DNA of 64,000 nt from Bacillus cereus G9842 (GTDB taxonomy: Bacteria; Bacillota; Bacilli; Bacillales; Bacillaceae_G). The stretch lies in the NCBI RefSeq assembly GCF_000021305.1, contig NC_011772.1:1402001-1466000 (forward strand), in the 5' to 3' direction. Positions within the stretch are counted from its first letter, which is position 1; the number at the start of each line of letters is the position of its first letter. A program made the translations under genes and the position numbers. The notes under the pieces are model-generated. The model searched no databases. It saw only the letters and a list, made by a program, of their open reading frames with translations, and was not told the origin of the DNA. This document shows positions 18,456 through 26,202 of the stretch, piece by piece.

Positions 18456-19232
18456 ATGATATGGATTATATTATTCAGTACTCTCATAGGCATGGGGATT
18501 TTATTACTTCTTGTGATGTATAAAGAAGCGACGCGTAATACGGTGTTGGAACATACTTTAGTATTTAAAGAATTTCCGAAAAGTTTTCAAAAAGTAAATG
18601 TGTTTTTTATTTCTGATATTCATAGAAGAGTTATTTCGAATTTGTTAATTGAACAAGTAAAAGGAAAAGTAGATCTAGTAATTATCGGAGGAGATTTAGC
18701 AGAGAAAGGTGTCTCTTTATCAAAAATCTCTGCGAATATCCAAAAGTTAAGAGAGATAGCTCCTGTATATTTTGTGTGGGGAAACAATGATTATGAGATA
18801 GAATATCATGAATTAGATGCGTTATTATTAGAAAATAACGTAAAAGTTTTAGATAATACAAGAGTGGTATTTGAGTCTGAATTAGGAGAGAGAATTTGTT
18901 TGCTCGGTATAGATGATGTTGGATTGCACCGTGATCGTCTAGATTTGGCATTGGCGGATTGTAAAGAAGAAGGTTTTCGTATCTTAGTTAGTCACAACCC
19001 TGATATAATAAAAAAGATGTCTGGAAATGAGCAGATTTCACTTGTATTAAGTGGACATACGCATGGGGGACAAATCCGATTATTCCCATCTAAAAAATAT
19101 TTAAAAGGTGGCGTATATAACCATTTGAATACGATTCTCTTTGTTAGTAATGGGTACGGAACAACATTGATACCACTTCGTTTCCGAGCACCTGCTCAAA
19201 CACATATCATTACATTGTGCGGAGGGAAATGA
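18456..19232 (+). CDS. ypbG: Membrane-anchored metallophosphoesterase YpbG
   Basis: 258 residues with an N-terminal membrane helix (about 1-20) and a calcineurin-like phosphoesterase domain. Metal motifs are complete: ISDIHRR, GGDLAE, GNNDYE, SHNPD, SGHTHGGQ. Similar proteins include B. subtilis YpbG and YkuE. ATG 18456 follows GAGGAGGGGAG; the frame is open from 18435 but that includes the ribosome site. It overlaps the next gene by one base. Substrate unknown (lipid, cell-wall or nucleotide phosphate). Confidence 0.87.
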   Translation: MIWIILFSTLIGMGILLLLVMYKEATRNTVLEHTLVFKEFPKSFQKVNVFFISDIHRRVISNLLIEQVKGKVDLVIIGGDLAEKGVSLSKISANIQKLREIAPVYFVWGNNDYEIEYHELDALLLENNVKVLDNTRVVFESELGERICLLGIDDVGLHRDRLDLALADCKEEGFRILVSHNPDIIKKMSGNEQISLVLSGHTHGGQIRLFPSKKYLKGGVYNHLNTILFVSNGYGTTLIPLRFRAPAQTHIITLCGGK

Positions 19233-20107
19233 TGCCAACTCTTAGTGGGAAATATAATATAAAAGCTGTTTCGAATATAATTGGAGTTCAGCCGAGTACG
19301 CTTCGTGCATGGGAAAGACGATATCAAATTATTGCCCCAAAGCGGAATCAAGCTGGGCATCGTTTATATACAGAAGAACATATTCAAATTTTAAAATGGT
19401 TAATGGAAAAAGTTTCTTCCGGTATGATGATTGGACAAGCAGTTCAGTTATTAGAAGAGAATCGTTTGCAGAGTACAGTTCAAAAAGAGATACCTTTCGA
19501 TAAAGAAGTTGTTTTAGTGGACGATTTGCTACAAGCTTTGTTAAAATTTGATGAAATTACAATTACTGCATTATTAAACGAAGCTTTTAGTATATATTCA
19601 ACAGAGAAGGTTGTTGCCAGTATCGTTCTTCGAGTGACAGACAATTTATTAATGTCAAAAAATAATAATGAGATTTCAATGGCGCAATTCCAATATGCAC
19701 TATCATTTTTACAAACGCGTCTAGGAATGGTGTATCACAATGCCTCAATGTTTTCCTCTTTACACAAAGTTATTGTGTTAGAAAAGAATGCATTGCAAGG
19801 ATTTATTTTTTCAACGTATTTACGCTTAAAAGGATATGAGGCGATATATATTAGGACAAGCTTAGCTGAAGATGGTATGTTGTCAGCGGTAGAAGAAATA
19901 CAGCCGAAATATGTATTTGTATCTTGTGCTGACGAACAAGAAATGAAAAAGACGATGAACTTTATAAATTTATTACAAGAAAAAAGGGAATCTCTTTCTG
20001 TTGGCTTTATCGGAAAGCTAGGCGTTCTAAACCAGTTGGACATTGAAACAACCTTAATTGGTGATACAAAAGAAGAATGGGATGAATGGTTAAAAATGTC
20101 GGAATAG
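19232..20107 (+). CDS. MerR-family regulator with degenerate B12-binding-like C-terminus
   Basis: 291 residues. The N-terminus is a MerR winged helix (YNIKAVSNIIGVQPSTLRAW, then ERRY and GHRLYTEEHI, residues about 8-60). The rest resembles the CarH/LitR helper and cobalamin-binding modules, but the DxHxxG histidine motif is missing: the matching place reads VLEKNALQGF. So cobalamin binding is unlikely. ATG 19232 or 19229 both follow GGAGGG; the later one has better spacing. It is coupled to ypbG. Targets unknown. Confidence 0.8.
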   Translation: MPTLSGKYNIKAVSNIIGVQPSTLRAWERRYQIIAPKRNQAGHRLYTEEHIQILKWLMEKVSSGMMIGQAVQLLEENRLQSTVQKEIPFDKEVVLVDDLLQALLKFDEITITALLNEAFSIYSTEKVVASIVLRVTDNLLMSKNNNEISMAQFQYALSFLQTRLGMVYHNASMFSSLHKVIVLEKNALQGFIFSTYLRLKGYEAIYIRTSLAEDGMLSAVEEIQPKYVFVSCADEQEMKKTMNFINLLQEKRESLSVGFIGKLGVLNQLDIETTLIGDTKEEWDEWLKMSE

Positions 20108-20184
20108 TTGTTCGAAAAGAACCATCTATTTTCTATTTCATATAATAAAAATTAGATGCATTGGTTACGTAGGGAGGGTATGAG

Positions 20185-20793
20185 ATGAGGCTGGAACGAT
20201 TAAATTACAATAAGATAAAAATTTTTCTAACATTTGATGATTTATCTGAACGAGGATTAACGAAAGAAGATTTATGGAGAAATGCGCCGAAAGTACAGCA
20301 ATTATTTCGTGATATGATGCAAGAAGCAAATAAGGAATTAGGATTTGAAGCAGATGGTCCGATTGCAGTTGAAGTATTTTCTCTACAAGCACAAGGGATG
20401 GTTGTAATTGTAACGAAAGAAAATCAAGAAATGGATACAGATGATGAGTTTCGTGACGAGTTTATTGAAATGCAAGTGACTCTAGATGAAAGTGAGCATA
20501 TATTATATGAGTTTGCTACGCTAGATGACATAATTAACCTGTCGAATCGCTTATATAACCTTGGTGTAACTGGCGGAAAGCTATATACGTGGGATAAGCG
20601 CTTCTATCTTTGGATGGAAGAAGAGGAACAAATTCAATTGTTAAAGGCGGATTTTATAGCTATTTTAGCGGAATACGGTAATCCGTCTACCGCAACTATT
20701 TATCGCATCATGGAGTACGGTAAAGAATTAATGGATTTTAATGCGATAGAACAAATACACAATTACTTTGTGAAAAAACAAAACCTCAGCTAA
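20185..20793 (+). CDS. mecB: MecA-type adaptor protein (MecB/YpbH)
   Basis: Adaptor of the ClpC protease, paralogous to MecA. 202 residues: N-terminal substrate-binding region starting MRLERLNYNKIKIFLTF, a Glu/Asp-rich middle near 95-115, and a C-terminal ClpC-binding domain from about 115. ATG 20185 follows GGGAGGGTATGAG. It matches the second MecA-like gene that closes the ypb cluster in B. subtilis. A strong terminator overlaps its 3' end. Confidence 0.9.
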   Translation: MRLERLNYNKIKIFLTFDDLSERGLTKEDLWRNAPKVQQLFRDMMQEANKELGFEADGPIAVEVFSLQAQGMVVIVTKENQEMDTDDEFRDEFIEMQVTLDESEHILYEFATLDDIINLSNRLYNLGVTGGKLYTWDKRFYLWMEEEEQIQLLKADFIAILAEYGNPSTATIYRIMEYGKELMDFNAIEQIHNYFVKKQNLS

Positions 20794-20820
20794 TACAACA
20801 TAGCTGAGGTTTTGTTTTTA
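20781..20820 (+). terminator. Terminator after mecB
   Basis: AAACCTCAGCTA pairs with TAGCTGAGGTTT around 8 bases, followed by TGTTTTT; the left arm overlaps the end of mecB. Confidence 0.9.
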
Positions 20821-20974
20821 TTTGGATAAGGGAAGGGATGATTGTAAATACTCCAACATACTTTTTTAAAATAAAATATGCAGTTTTATGGGAGTATGTT
20901 TGAGTAAAATAAAAAATATTTAAATATTTAAGTATTTTACTTTTCTAAAAGTAATAAAAGGACTATAATAATAG

Positions 20975-21025
20975 TGAAAACGCTTGCAACAGAAAATAGT
21001 TTGTATATATTTGTTAGCGTTTTCT
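20975..21025 (+). promoter_or_regulatory. Two cre-like (CcpA) boxes upstream of glutamate dehydrogenase
   Basis: TGAAAACGCTTGCA at 20975-20988 and TGTTAGCGTTTTCT at 21012-21025 each differ by about one base from the cre consensus TGWNANCGNTNWCA. Centres are 37 bases apart. The second ends directly before the -35 region. Control by CcpA is inferred. Confidence 0.7.
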
Positions 21026-21026
21026 A

Positions 21027-21054
21027 TTGCATTCCAAATTTAAGGGTGTATACT
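21027..21054 (+). promoter_or_regulatory. Probable SigA promoter of glutamate dehydrogenase
   Basis: TTGCAT (-35), 16-base spacer, TATACT (-10). It abuts the downstream cre-like box. The rest of the 310-base gap before it (20821-20974) shows nothing I can name. Confidence 0.6.
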
Positions 21055-21104
21055 AGGCAATGAAGGTTTACTAAACAAGTGAAATTACAGGGGGTTTACT
21101 TACT

Positions 21105-22391
21105 ATGGTAGCCGAAAAGGGAACTCAAACAAAAACACAACAACAAAGGGAACAACATTTTGAACTATTGAATTCAACACAAATTGTTATTAGTGAAGCG
21201 TTAGAAAAATTGGGTTATCCAAACGAAGTATATGAATTATTAAAAGAACCAATTCGTATGATGACAGTGAAAATACCAGTTCGTATGGATGACGGGACTG
21301 TTAAAATATTTACAGGGTATCGTGCACAACATAATGATGCTGTTGGTCCAACGAAAGGTGGAATTCGCTTCCATCCGAATGTAACAGAAAATGAAGTGAA
21401 AGCACTTTCAATCTGGATGAGTTTAAAATGTGGTATTGTTGATTTACCATATGGTGGAGGTAAGGGTGGAATTATCTGTGATCCACGTGAAATGTCATTC
21501 CGTGAGTTAGAAAGATTAAGCCGCGGTTATGTACGAGCAATTAGCCAAATCGTAGGTCCGACGAAAGATATTCCAGCTCCAGATGTATTCACAAACTCTC
21601 AAATTATGGCATGGATGATGGATGAGTATAGCCGTATTGATGAATTTAATTCACCAGGATTTATTACAGGTAAACCGCTTGTATTAGGTGGATCACATGG
21701 CCGTGAAACAGCAACAGCGAAAGGTGTAACAATTTGTATTCGTGAAGCTGCGAAAAAACGTGGCATTGATATTAAGGGTGCACGCGTTGTTGTCCAAGGG
21801 TTCGGTAATGCTGGTAGCTTCTTAGCTAAATTTATGCATGATGCAGGTGCGAAAGTTATTGCAATCTCAGATGCTTACGGTGCGTTACATGATCCAAACG
21901 GATTAGATATTGATTATTTATTAGACCGTCGTGATAGCTTCGGTACAGTAACAAAGCTATTTAACAATACAATTTCAAATAAAGAATTGTTAGAACTTGA
22001 TTGCGATATTTTAGTTCCAGCTGCAATTGAGAACCAAATTACAGAAGAAAATGCTAATGATATTAAAGCGAAAATCGTTGTTGAAGCTGCAAATGGTCCA
22101 ACAACATTAGAAGCGACTAAAATTTTAACAGATCGCGGAATTTTACTTGTTCCAGACGTGTTAGCAAGTGCTGGTGGTGTAACAGTATCTTACTTTGAGT
22201 GGGTACAAAATAACCAAGGATACTACTGGACTGAAGAAGAAGTAGAACAACGTTTAGAAAAAGTAATGGTAAGATCATTTGATTCTATTTATGAAACAGC
22301 ACAAGTTCGTAAAGTGAACATGCGCTTAGCGGCGTACATGGTTGGTGTTCGTAAAATGGCTGAAGCAAGCCGCTTCAGAGGTTGGGTATAA
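21105..22391 (+). CDS. gudB: NAD-dependent glutamate dehydrogenase (GudB/RocG type)
   Basis: Oxidises glutamate to 2-oxoglutarate and ammonia. 428 residues. The N-terminal domain has KGGIRFHP and the catalytic region PYGGGKGG followed by PAPDVFT; the dinucleotide domain has GFGNAGSF near residue 230 and a conserved ASAGGVTVSYFEW end. ATG 21105 follows a GGGGG stretch about 10 bases upstream. The coding frame is intact, so it is not the cryptic insertion form of laboratory B. subtilis GudB. Two cre-like boxes suggest carbon-source control. RocG and GudB cannot be told apart here. Confidence 0.93.
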   Translation: MVAEKGTQTKTQQQREQHFELLNSTQIVISEALEKLGYPNEVYELLKEPIRMMTVKIPVRMDDGTVKIFTGYRAQHNDAVGPTKGGIRFHPNVTENEVKALSIWMSLKCGIVDLPYGGGKGGIICDPREMSFRELERLSRGYVRAISQIVGPTKDIPAPDVFTNSQIMAWMMDEYSRIDEFNSPGFITGKPLVLGGSHGRETATAKGVTICIREAAKKRGIDIKGARVVVQGFGNAGSFLAKFMHDAGAKVIAISDAYGALHDPNGLDIDYLLDRRDSFGTVTKLFNNTISNKELLELDCDILVPAAIENQITEENANDIKAKIVVEAANGPTTLEATKILTDRGILLVPDVLASAGGVTVSYFEWVQNNQGYYWTEEEVEQRLEKVMVRSFDSIYETAQVRKVNMRLAAYMVGVRKMAEASRFRGWV

Positions 22392-22407
22392 AATATTATA
22401 TCTTGAG

Positions 22408-22445
22408 AAAACGTGATTTCCTTTCGAGGGAATCACGTTTTTTTG
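22408..22445 (+). terminator. Terminator after glutamate dehydrogenase
   Basis: AAACGTGATTTCC pairs with GGGAATCACGTTT around a short loop, then T run. Confidence 0.92.
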
Positions 22446-22471
22446 TTGAAGTATTAAATGAGGTGTTATAT

Positions 22472-22681
22472 ATGGAGAATGAAATGCTGGAACGAGTAGA
22501 ACAATTAGAAGAAAAGGTTAAGAGGTTAGAGGGAGAACTTGCAAGAACGATGAAAGCTCGAAAAGTAAGTACCGTTAGAATGTTCGGGGAAGGGCTACTG
22601 TTTTTGATATTTGGTGTGGTTGTAGTAGGGCCGATTATTGCCGTTGTAATCTCAATTTTCACTTGGCTTGCTGAAAAATAA
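22472..22681 (+). CDS. Small coiled-coil membrane protein, unknown function
   Basis: 69 residues. Residues 1-27 form a heptad-like acidic/basic coiled coil (LERVEQLEEKVKRLEGELA) and residues about 40-66 one or two hydrophobic helices. ATG 22472 follows GAGGTG; the open frame upstream to 22382 contains the terminator of the preceding gene and is not coding. No family recognised. It lies between that terminator and the SOS-type promoter at 22703, with no terminator of its own. Confidence 0.65.
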   Translation: MENEMLERVEQLEEKVKRLEGELARTMKARKVSTVRMFGEGLLFLIFGVVVVGPIIAVVISIFTWLAEK

Positions 22682-22696
22682 AATAAAAATAAAAAA

Positions 22697-22731
22697 GAAC
22701 GCTTGTTCTATACGAACAAACGTGCTATACT
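22697..22731 (+). promoter_or_regulatory. SOS-type promoter with two LexA-like boxes
   Basis: TTGTTC (22703-22708), 17-base spacer, TATACT (22726-22731). AGAACGCTTGTTCT (22696-22709) fits the Bacillus LexA core GAAC-N4-GTTC and contains the -35. A second box, CGAACAAACGTGCT (22713-22726), fits 12 of 14 positions of CGAACRNRYGTTYC and fills the spacer. Confidence 0.7.
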
Positions 22732-22774
22732 CTCCTTAGATAAACAAAACGGAAATGATTTTAAGGAGAGATAA

Positions 22775-23011
22775 ATGATGAAAATGACAGTAGACCAAAG
22801 ATTTATGATGCCAGCAGATGTTGTAGAGCGAGTGGAAGTATTACGAAACAAACAAAGCAAGAATGGCACATTATTACAATCGGTAAATAAATTTTTCGGT
22901 TTAGATACGAAAGAAGATTGTGTTTGGTTTTACGGTTTTTATGGAGTGGCTGTAAGTATCTTGTTGTTTATGGTGTTCACTTCAAATATTTTCGATTTTC
23001 TCTTCGTGTAA
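22775..23011 (+). CDS. Small membrane protein behind an SOS-type promoter, unknown function
   Basis: 78 residues. The first 50 are polar (DVVERVEVLRNKQSKNG), then one strongly hydrophobic helix at about 52-76 (WFYGFYGVAVSILLFMVF), ending right at the C-terminus. ATG 22775 follows TTAAGGAGAG at good spacing. It is the first gene after the LexA-type promoter at 22703-22731. No family is recognised; it lacks the LysM domain of the SOS division inhibitor YneA. Candidates are a division inhibitor or an envelope stress protein. The next gene downstream is an amidase, 80 bases away. Confidence 0.7.
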   Translation: MMKMTVDQRFMMPADVVERVEVLRNKQSKNGTLLQSVNKFFGLDTKEDCVWFYGFYGVAVSILLFMVFTSNIFDFLFV

Positions 23012-23028
23012 GAAATATGCGATAAGGA

Positions 23029-23093
23029 CGTTGCTACCGAATACATATATAAGGAAGTAAGGTAATCTTCTAGAGCGGGAGTTGGTAGCAATG
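23029..23093 (+). promoter_or_regulatory. Hairpin enclosing the amidase ribosome site and start codon
   Basis: CGTTGCTACC (23029-23038) can pair with GGTAGCAATG (23084-23093), ten pairs with one G-T. The right arm includes the amidase ATG; the GCGGGAG ribosome site lies in the 45-base loop. Folding and control are inferred. Confidence 0.5.
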
Positions 23094-23621
23094 GCGATGT
23101 TTCCTATAGAACGCAACTATATTGGATATGGAAGTTCACGGCCGGGGATTCCTCTGACTAAAGTGAGATTTATTGTAAGCCATGATACGGGGAATCCAGG
23201 AAGCAATGCGATAGGAAATCGAGATTACTTTAATGAATTACAACCGAAAGCTTCGGCGCATACATTTATAGATGATAAAACAATATTGGAGATTATTCCT
23301 ATAAATGAAGTTGCGTATCATGTTCGATATGGTGTGCCGACGGATAATGACTTATACGGCTATGACGCGAATAAGGCGGCCATTGGAGTGGAACTTTGTT
23401 ATGGCGGTGATGTTAACTTTTGGGAAGCATATAATCGTTTTACATGGTATCATGCGTATTTATGCCAAAACTTTGGCTTAAATCCGAAAAAAGATATCGT
23501 GTCACATAAAACGCTTGATCCAGCTAGAAAGATTGATCCTGAGAATGTATTAGGGAAACAAGGTATTAAATTTCAGCAGTTTTTAGCAGATGTCTATCGG
23601 ATGTACGTTTCGTTTAGATGA
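23091..23621 (+). CDS. N-acetylmuramoyl-L-alanine amidase, Amidase_2 type, no signal peptide
   Basis: Predicted to cut the bond between N-acetylmuramic acid and L-alanine. 176 residues, a single zinc amidase domain of the T7-lysozyme/PGRP-like type found in phage endolysins and CwlA/XlyA. Likely zinc ligands: H in VSHDTGNPGS, H in SAHTFIDD or nearby, and H in DIVSHKTLDPARKIDP. No signal peptide and no wall-binding domain, so export is unexplained. ATG 23091 follows GGGAG by 9 bases; alternative starts are TTG 23082 and ATG 23097. A hairpin covers the start. Confidence 0.85.
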   Translation: MAMFPIERNYIGYGSSRPGIPLTKVRFIVSHDTGNPGSNAIGNRDYFNELQPKASAHTFIDDKTILEIIPINEVAYHVRYGVPTDNDLYGYDANKAAIGVELCYGGDVNFWEAYNRFTWYHAYLCQNFGLNPKKDIVSHKTLDPARKIDPENVLGKQGIKFQQFLADVYRMYVSFR

Positions 23622-23656
23622 CAAATATATGAAAAATGAATACAATAAAGATAGGT

Positions 23657-23682
23657 ACCTACTGCTGTAAGTAGGTTTTTTC
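23657..23682 (+). terminator. Terminator after the amidase
   Basis: ACCTACT pairs with AGTAGGT over a 6-base loop, followed by TTTTTC. Confidence 0.82.
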
Positions 23683-23729
23683 TTGTTTTTATAAATAGTG
23701 TATTGGTAGAAGACTAGGAGTGGACGAGT

Positions 23730-24710
23730 ATGCAGAAAGAAACAGTTATTATAATCGGAGGCGGTCCGTGCGGATTAGCGGCAGCGATTTCGTTGCAAAA
23801 GGTAGGGATAAATCCGTTAGTAATTGAAAAAGGAAACATTGTAAATGCCATTTATAATTATCCAACTCATCAAACATTTTTCTCTTCTAGTGAAAAATTA
23901 GAAATTGGTGATGTAGCTTTTATTACAGAAAATCGTAAGCCAGTTCGAAATCAAGCGCTTGCGTATTATCGTGAAGTAGTAAAACGTAAATCTGTACGTG
24001 TAAATGCTTTTGAGCGAGTGGAGAAAGTTCAAAAAGATGGAGGAGTTTTTCAAGTTGAGACGACAAAGTGTGACGGAAGTAAAGAAACATATATAGCGAA
24101 ATATATTGTTGTAGCAACTGGATATTATGATAATCCAAATTATATGAATGTTCCAGGTGAGGGATTGAAGAAAGTAGCTCACTATTTTAAAGAGGGGCAT
24201 CCTTATTTTGATCGAGACGTAGTAGTTATAGGTGGGAAAAATTCGAGTGTAGATGCCGCATTAGAACTTGTTAAAGCTGGTGCGCGTGTAACGGTACTGT
24301 ATCGTGGAATTGAGTATTCGCCAAGCATAAAGCCTTGGATTTTGCCGGAATTTGAGGCGTTAGTACGAAACGGTACAATTCAAATGCATTTCGGGGCTCA
24401 TGTGAAAGAAATTACAGAGCATACATTAACGTTTACAGTTGATGGTGAAGTTTATACAATCCAAAACGATTTTGTATTTGCGATGACTGGTTATCATCCT
24501 GATCATAGCTTCTTAACGAAGATGGGTGTTCAGATTGATGAAGAAACAGGACGTCCAATTTATACAGAGGATAGAATGGAAACGAATGCTGAAAATATTT
24601 TCATTGCAGGTGTCATTGCTGCTGGAAATAATGCAAATGAAATATTTATCGAGAACGGTAGATTTCATGGAGATGCGATTGCGCAAACCATTGCATCAAG
24701 AGAAAAATAA
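23730..24710 (+). CDS. bdr: YpdA-family bacillithiol disulfide reductase (Bdr)
   Basis: FAD/NADPH-dependent flavoprotein proposed to reduce oxidised bacillithiol. 326 residues. FAD site GGGPCG near residues 10-15 (the Cys is conserved in YpdA proteins), NADPH site VVVIGGKNSSVDAALEL near 164-180, and a C-terminal FAD loop NIFIAGVIAAG. ATG 23730 is preceded by AGGAGTGG. The same window encodes bshA and bshB1 for bacillithiol synthesis, which fits. Followed by a bidirectional terminator and the convergent ansA. Confidence 0.9.
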   Translation: MQKETVIIIGGGPCGLAAAISLQKVGINPLVIEKGNIVNAIYNYPTHQTFFSSSEKLEIGDVAFITENRKPVRNQALAYYREVVKRKSVRVNAFERVEKVQKDGGVFQVETTKCDGSKETYIAKYIVVATGYYDNPNYMNVPGEGLKKVAHYFKEGHPYFDRDVVVIGGKNSSVDAALELVKAGARVTVLYRGIEYSPSIKPWILPEFEALVRNGTIQMHFGAHVKEITEHTLTFTVDGEVYTIQNDFVFAMTGYHPDHSFLTKMGVQIDEETGRPIYTEDRMETNAENIFIAGVIAAGNNANEIFIENGRFHGDAIAQTIASREK

Positions 24711-24747
24711 AAAGGAGTTGTCGAGAAAATCTCGACAACTCCTTTTT
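24709..24747. terminator. Bidirectional terminator between bdr and ansA
   Basis: A 17-pair perfect stem (AAAGGAGTTGTCGAGA with its complement) over a 3-base loop, with T runs on both strands. It serves the convergent bdr and ansA genes. Confidence 0.93.
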
Positions 24748-25720
24748 ATTCGTGCATAAACATATTTTGAATGGATTCATGAGAATTTGTATTCTCTAAT
24801 GCGACAAGTAATTTAATACGTGCTTTTTGTGCATTTAAGCCGTATGTGAATACAACGCCCATATCTTTTAAGTGTTTACCGCCACCTTCATACGAATATA
24901 CGTCTTGAACGATACCGTTGAAACAGCGAGAAACTAATACGACAGGAATACCTTTATTTAATAATCGTTCTAGACTAGGAAGTGTTCTTGGAGGTAGATT
25001 ACCTTGTCCGAGCGCTTCGATAACAATACCGTCTACAGGAAGATTTTCGATTGCTGCTAATAATGTATCATCCATGCCAGCATATGCTTTTAGAACAACT
25101 ACATTTTTAGACACTGTGTTTATCGTATATGTTTCATGATGTACTAAAGCGTGATGGAAGACAACGCCGCGTTTTGTTACCATTCCAATTGGTCCGTATT
25201 GTGGGCTTTGGAATGTTGCGACATTACTTGTATGTGTTTTCGTTACATTTGTAGCGCAATGAATTTCGTCATTTAATACGACTAAAACACCTTTTTCTGC
25301 AGCTTCATCACAACTAGCAACCTTTACAGCTGATAAGAAGTTATATAGGCCGTCAGCACCTAATTCATTGCTAGAGCGCATTGCACCTGTCACAACGATC
25401 GGAATAGTTGCTTGTACTGTTAAATCTAAGAAATAGGCTGTTTCTTCTAATGTATCAGTACCATGCGTAATGACTACGCCATGAATGTTGTCTTGTTTTA
25501 CTCTTTCATCAATGATGACTTGTAATTGTAACATTTCGCTCGGTGTCATATGGGGAGATGGTAAATGGAACACATCTTCAACGATTAAATCAACATCGCC
25601 TTCTAAATCAGGAATGAATTTTAAAAGAGGATTTTTTTCACCTGGTTGTACGACTCCAGTTTCTTTATCCTCCTCCATTGCAATTGTTCCACCTGTGTGT
25701 AAAACTAGGATTCTTTTCAA
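24746..25720 (-). CDS. ansA: L-asparaginase, type I (AnsA)
   Basis: Hydrolyses asparagine to aspartate and ammonia in the cytoplasm. 324 residues, the usual length. The catalytic threonines are in HTGGTIAM (residues 8-15) and HGTDTLEETAYFLD (about 87-100). No signal peptide, which supports the cytoplasmic type I. The start is TTG (minus strand), with GAAAGGGGTATAAGAA upstream; no ATG is available at this place. No aspartase gene follows, unlike the B. subtilis ansAB pair. Confidence 0.93.
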   Translation of the reverse strand: MKRILVLHTGGTIAMEEDKETGVVQPGEKNPLLKFIPDLEGDVDLIVEDVFHLPSPHMTPSEMLQLQVIIDERVKQDNIHGVVITHGTDTLEETAYFLDLTVQATIPIVVTGAMRSSNELGADGLYNFLSAVKVASCDEAAEKGVLVVLNDEIHCATNVTKTHTSNVATFQSPQYGPIGMVTKRGVVFHHALVHHETYTINTVSKNVVVLKAYAGMDDTLLAAIENLPVDGIVIEALGQGNLPPRTLPSLERLLNKGIPVVLVSRCFNGIVQDVYSYEGGGKHLKDMGVVFTYGLNAQKARIKLLVALENTNSHESIQNMFMHE

Positions 25721-25899
25721 TTCTTATACCCCTTTCAAGTAAAAAATACATTTAGAACATAACATGTTTTTAGTAAATTCGACAATGGAAATGTATAAAA
25801 GTATGCCTCGCAAATGACAATAAAATTAACTGCTATATGTACGATGTATAAAATTACGAAACGAGATGTGTAAATATAGTATAGGAGGGAGCAATTACG

Positions 25900-26073
25900 G
25901 TGGAAAAGATGGAGAGAATTTTTATTCGTATATTAATAATACAATTTATTTGTCTTTCTGTTGTGCAATTGTTATTTATACATAAGTCATCAGTGAAATA
26001 TTTATCTAAAATTGTTTATTATGAAGGTGTCATGGTAAAAGACAAAGCGGAAATCTTACAGGTGAATAGGTAG
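25900..26073 (+). CDS. ypfB: Small membrane protein YpfB
   Basis: 57 residues. GTG 25900 follows ATAGGAGGGA by 10 bases. The protein begins MEKMERIFIRILIIQF, has a membrane helix at about 8-30, and contains KYLSKIVYYEGV, the conserved part of the YpfB family. It stands just upstream of cmk and ypfD, as in B. subtilis. The upstream neighbour ypfA of B. subtilis is not seen here. Function unknown. Confidence 0.8.
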   Translation: MEKMERIFIRILIIQFICLSVVQLLFIHKSSVKYLSKIVYYEGVMVKDKAEILQVNR

Positions 26074-26140
26074 TTTTCATTTTCTTCTATGAAGGATTAT
26101 GCTACAATAATTGAGGATTTAATGACGTGAAGCAAATGAG

Positions 26141-26172
26141 AAGAAGCAGGGTGAACACCTGCTTTTCGTTTT
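26141..26172 (+). terminator. Terminator between ypfB and cmk
   Basis: AAGCAGGGTG pairs with CACCTGCTT (one bulge), followed by TTCGTTTTG. Confidence 0.6.
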
Positions 26173-26202
26173 GTTTTATAAGTGAAAAAATGAGGTGTTA
26201 CA

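Noticed and set aside
22382..22471. N-terminal extension of the 69-residue coiled-coil protein
   Set aside because: It includes the glutamate dehydrogenase terminator; a GAGGTG site precedes the internal ATG 22472.
23091..23621. Amidase as evidence of a prophage
   Set aside because: Only one phage-like gene is present; neighbours are ordinary chromosomal genes, with no integrase, holin of known type or structural genes.
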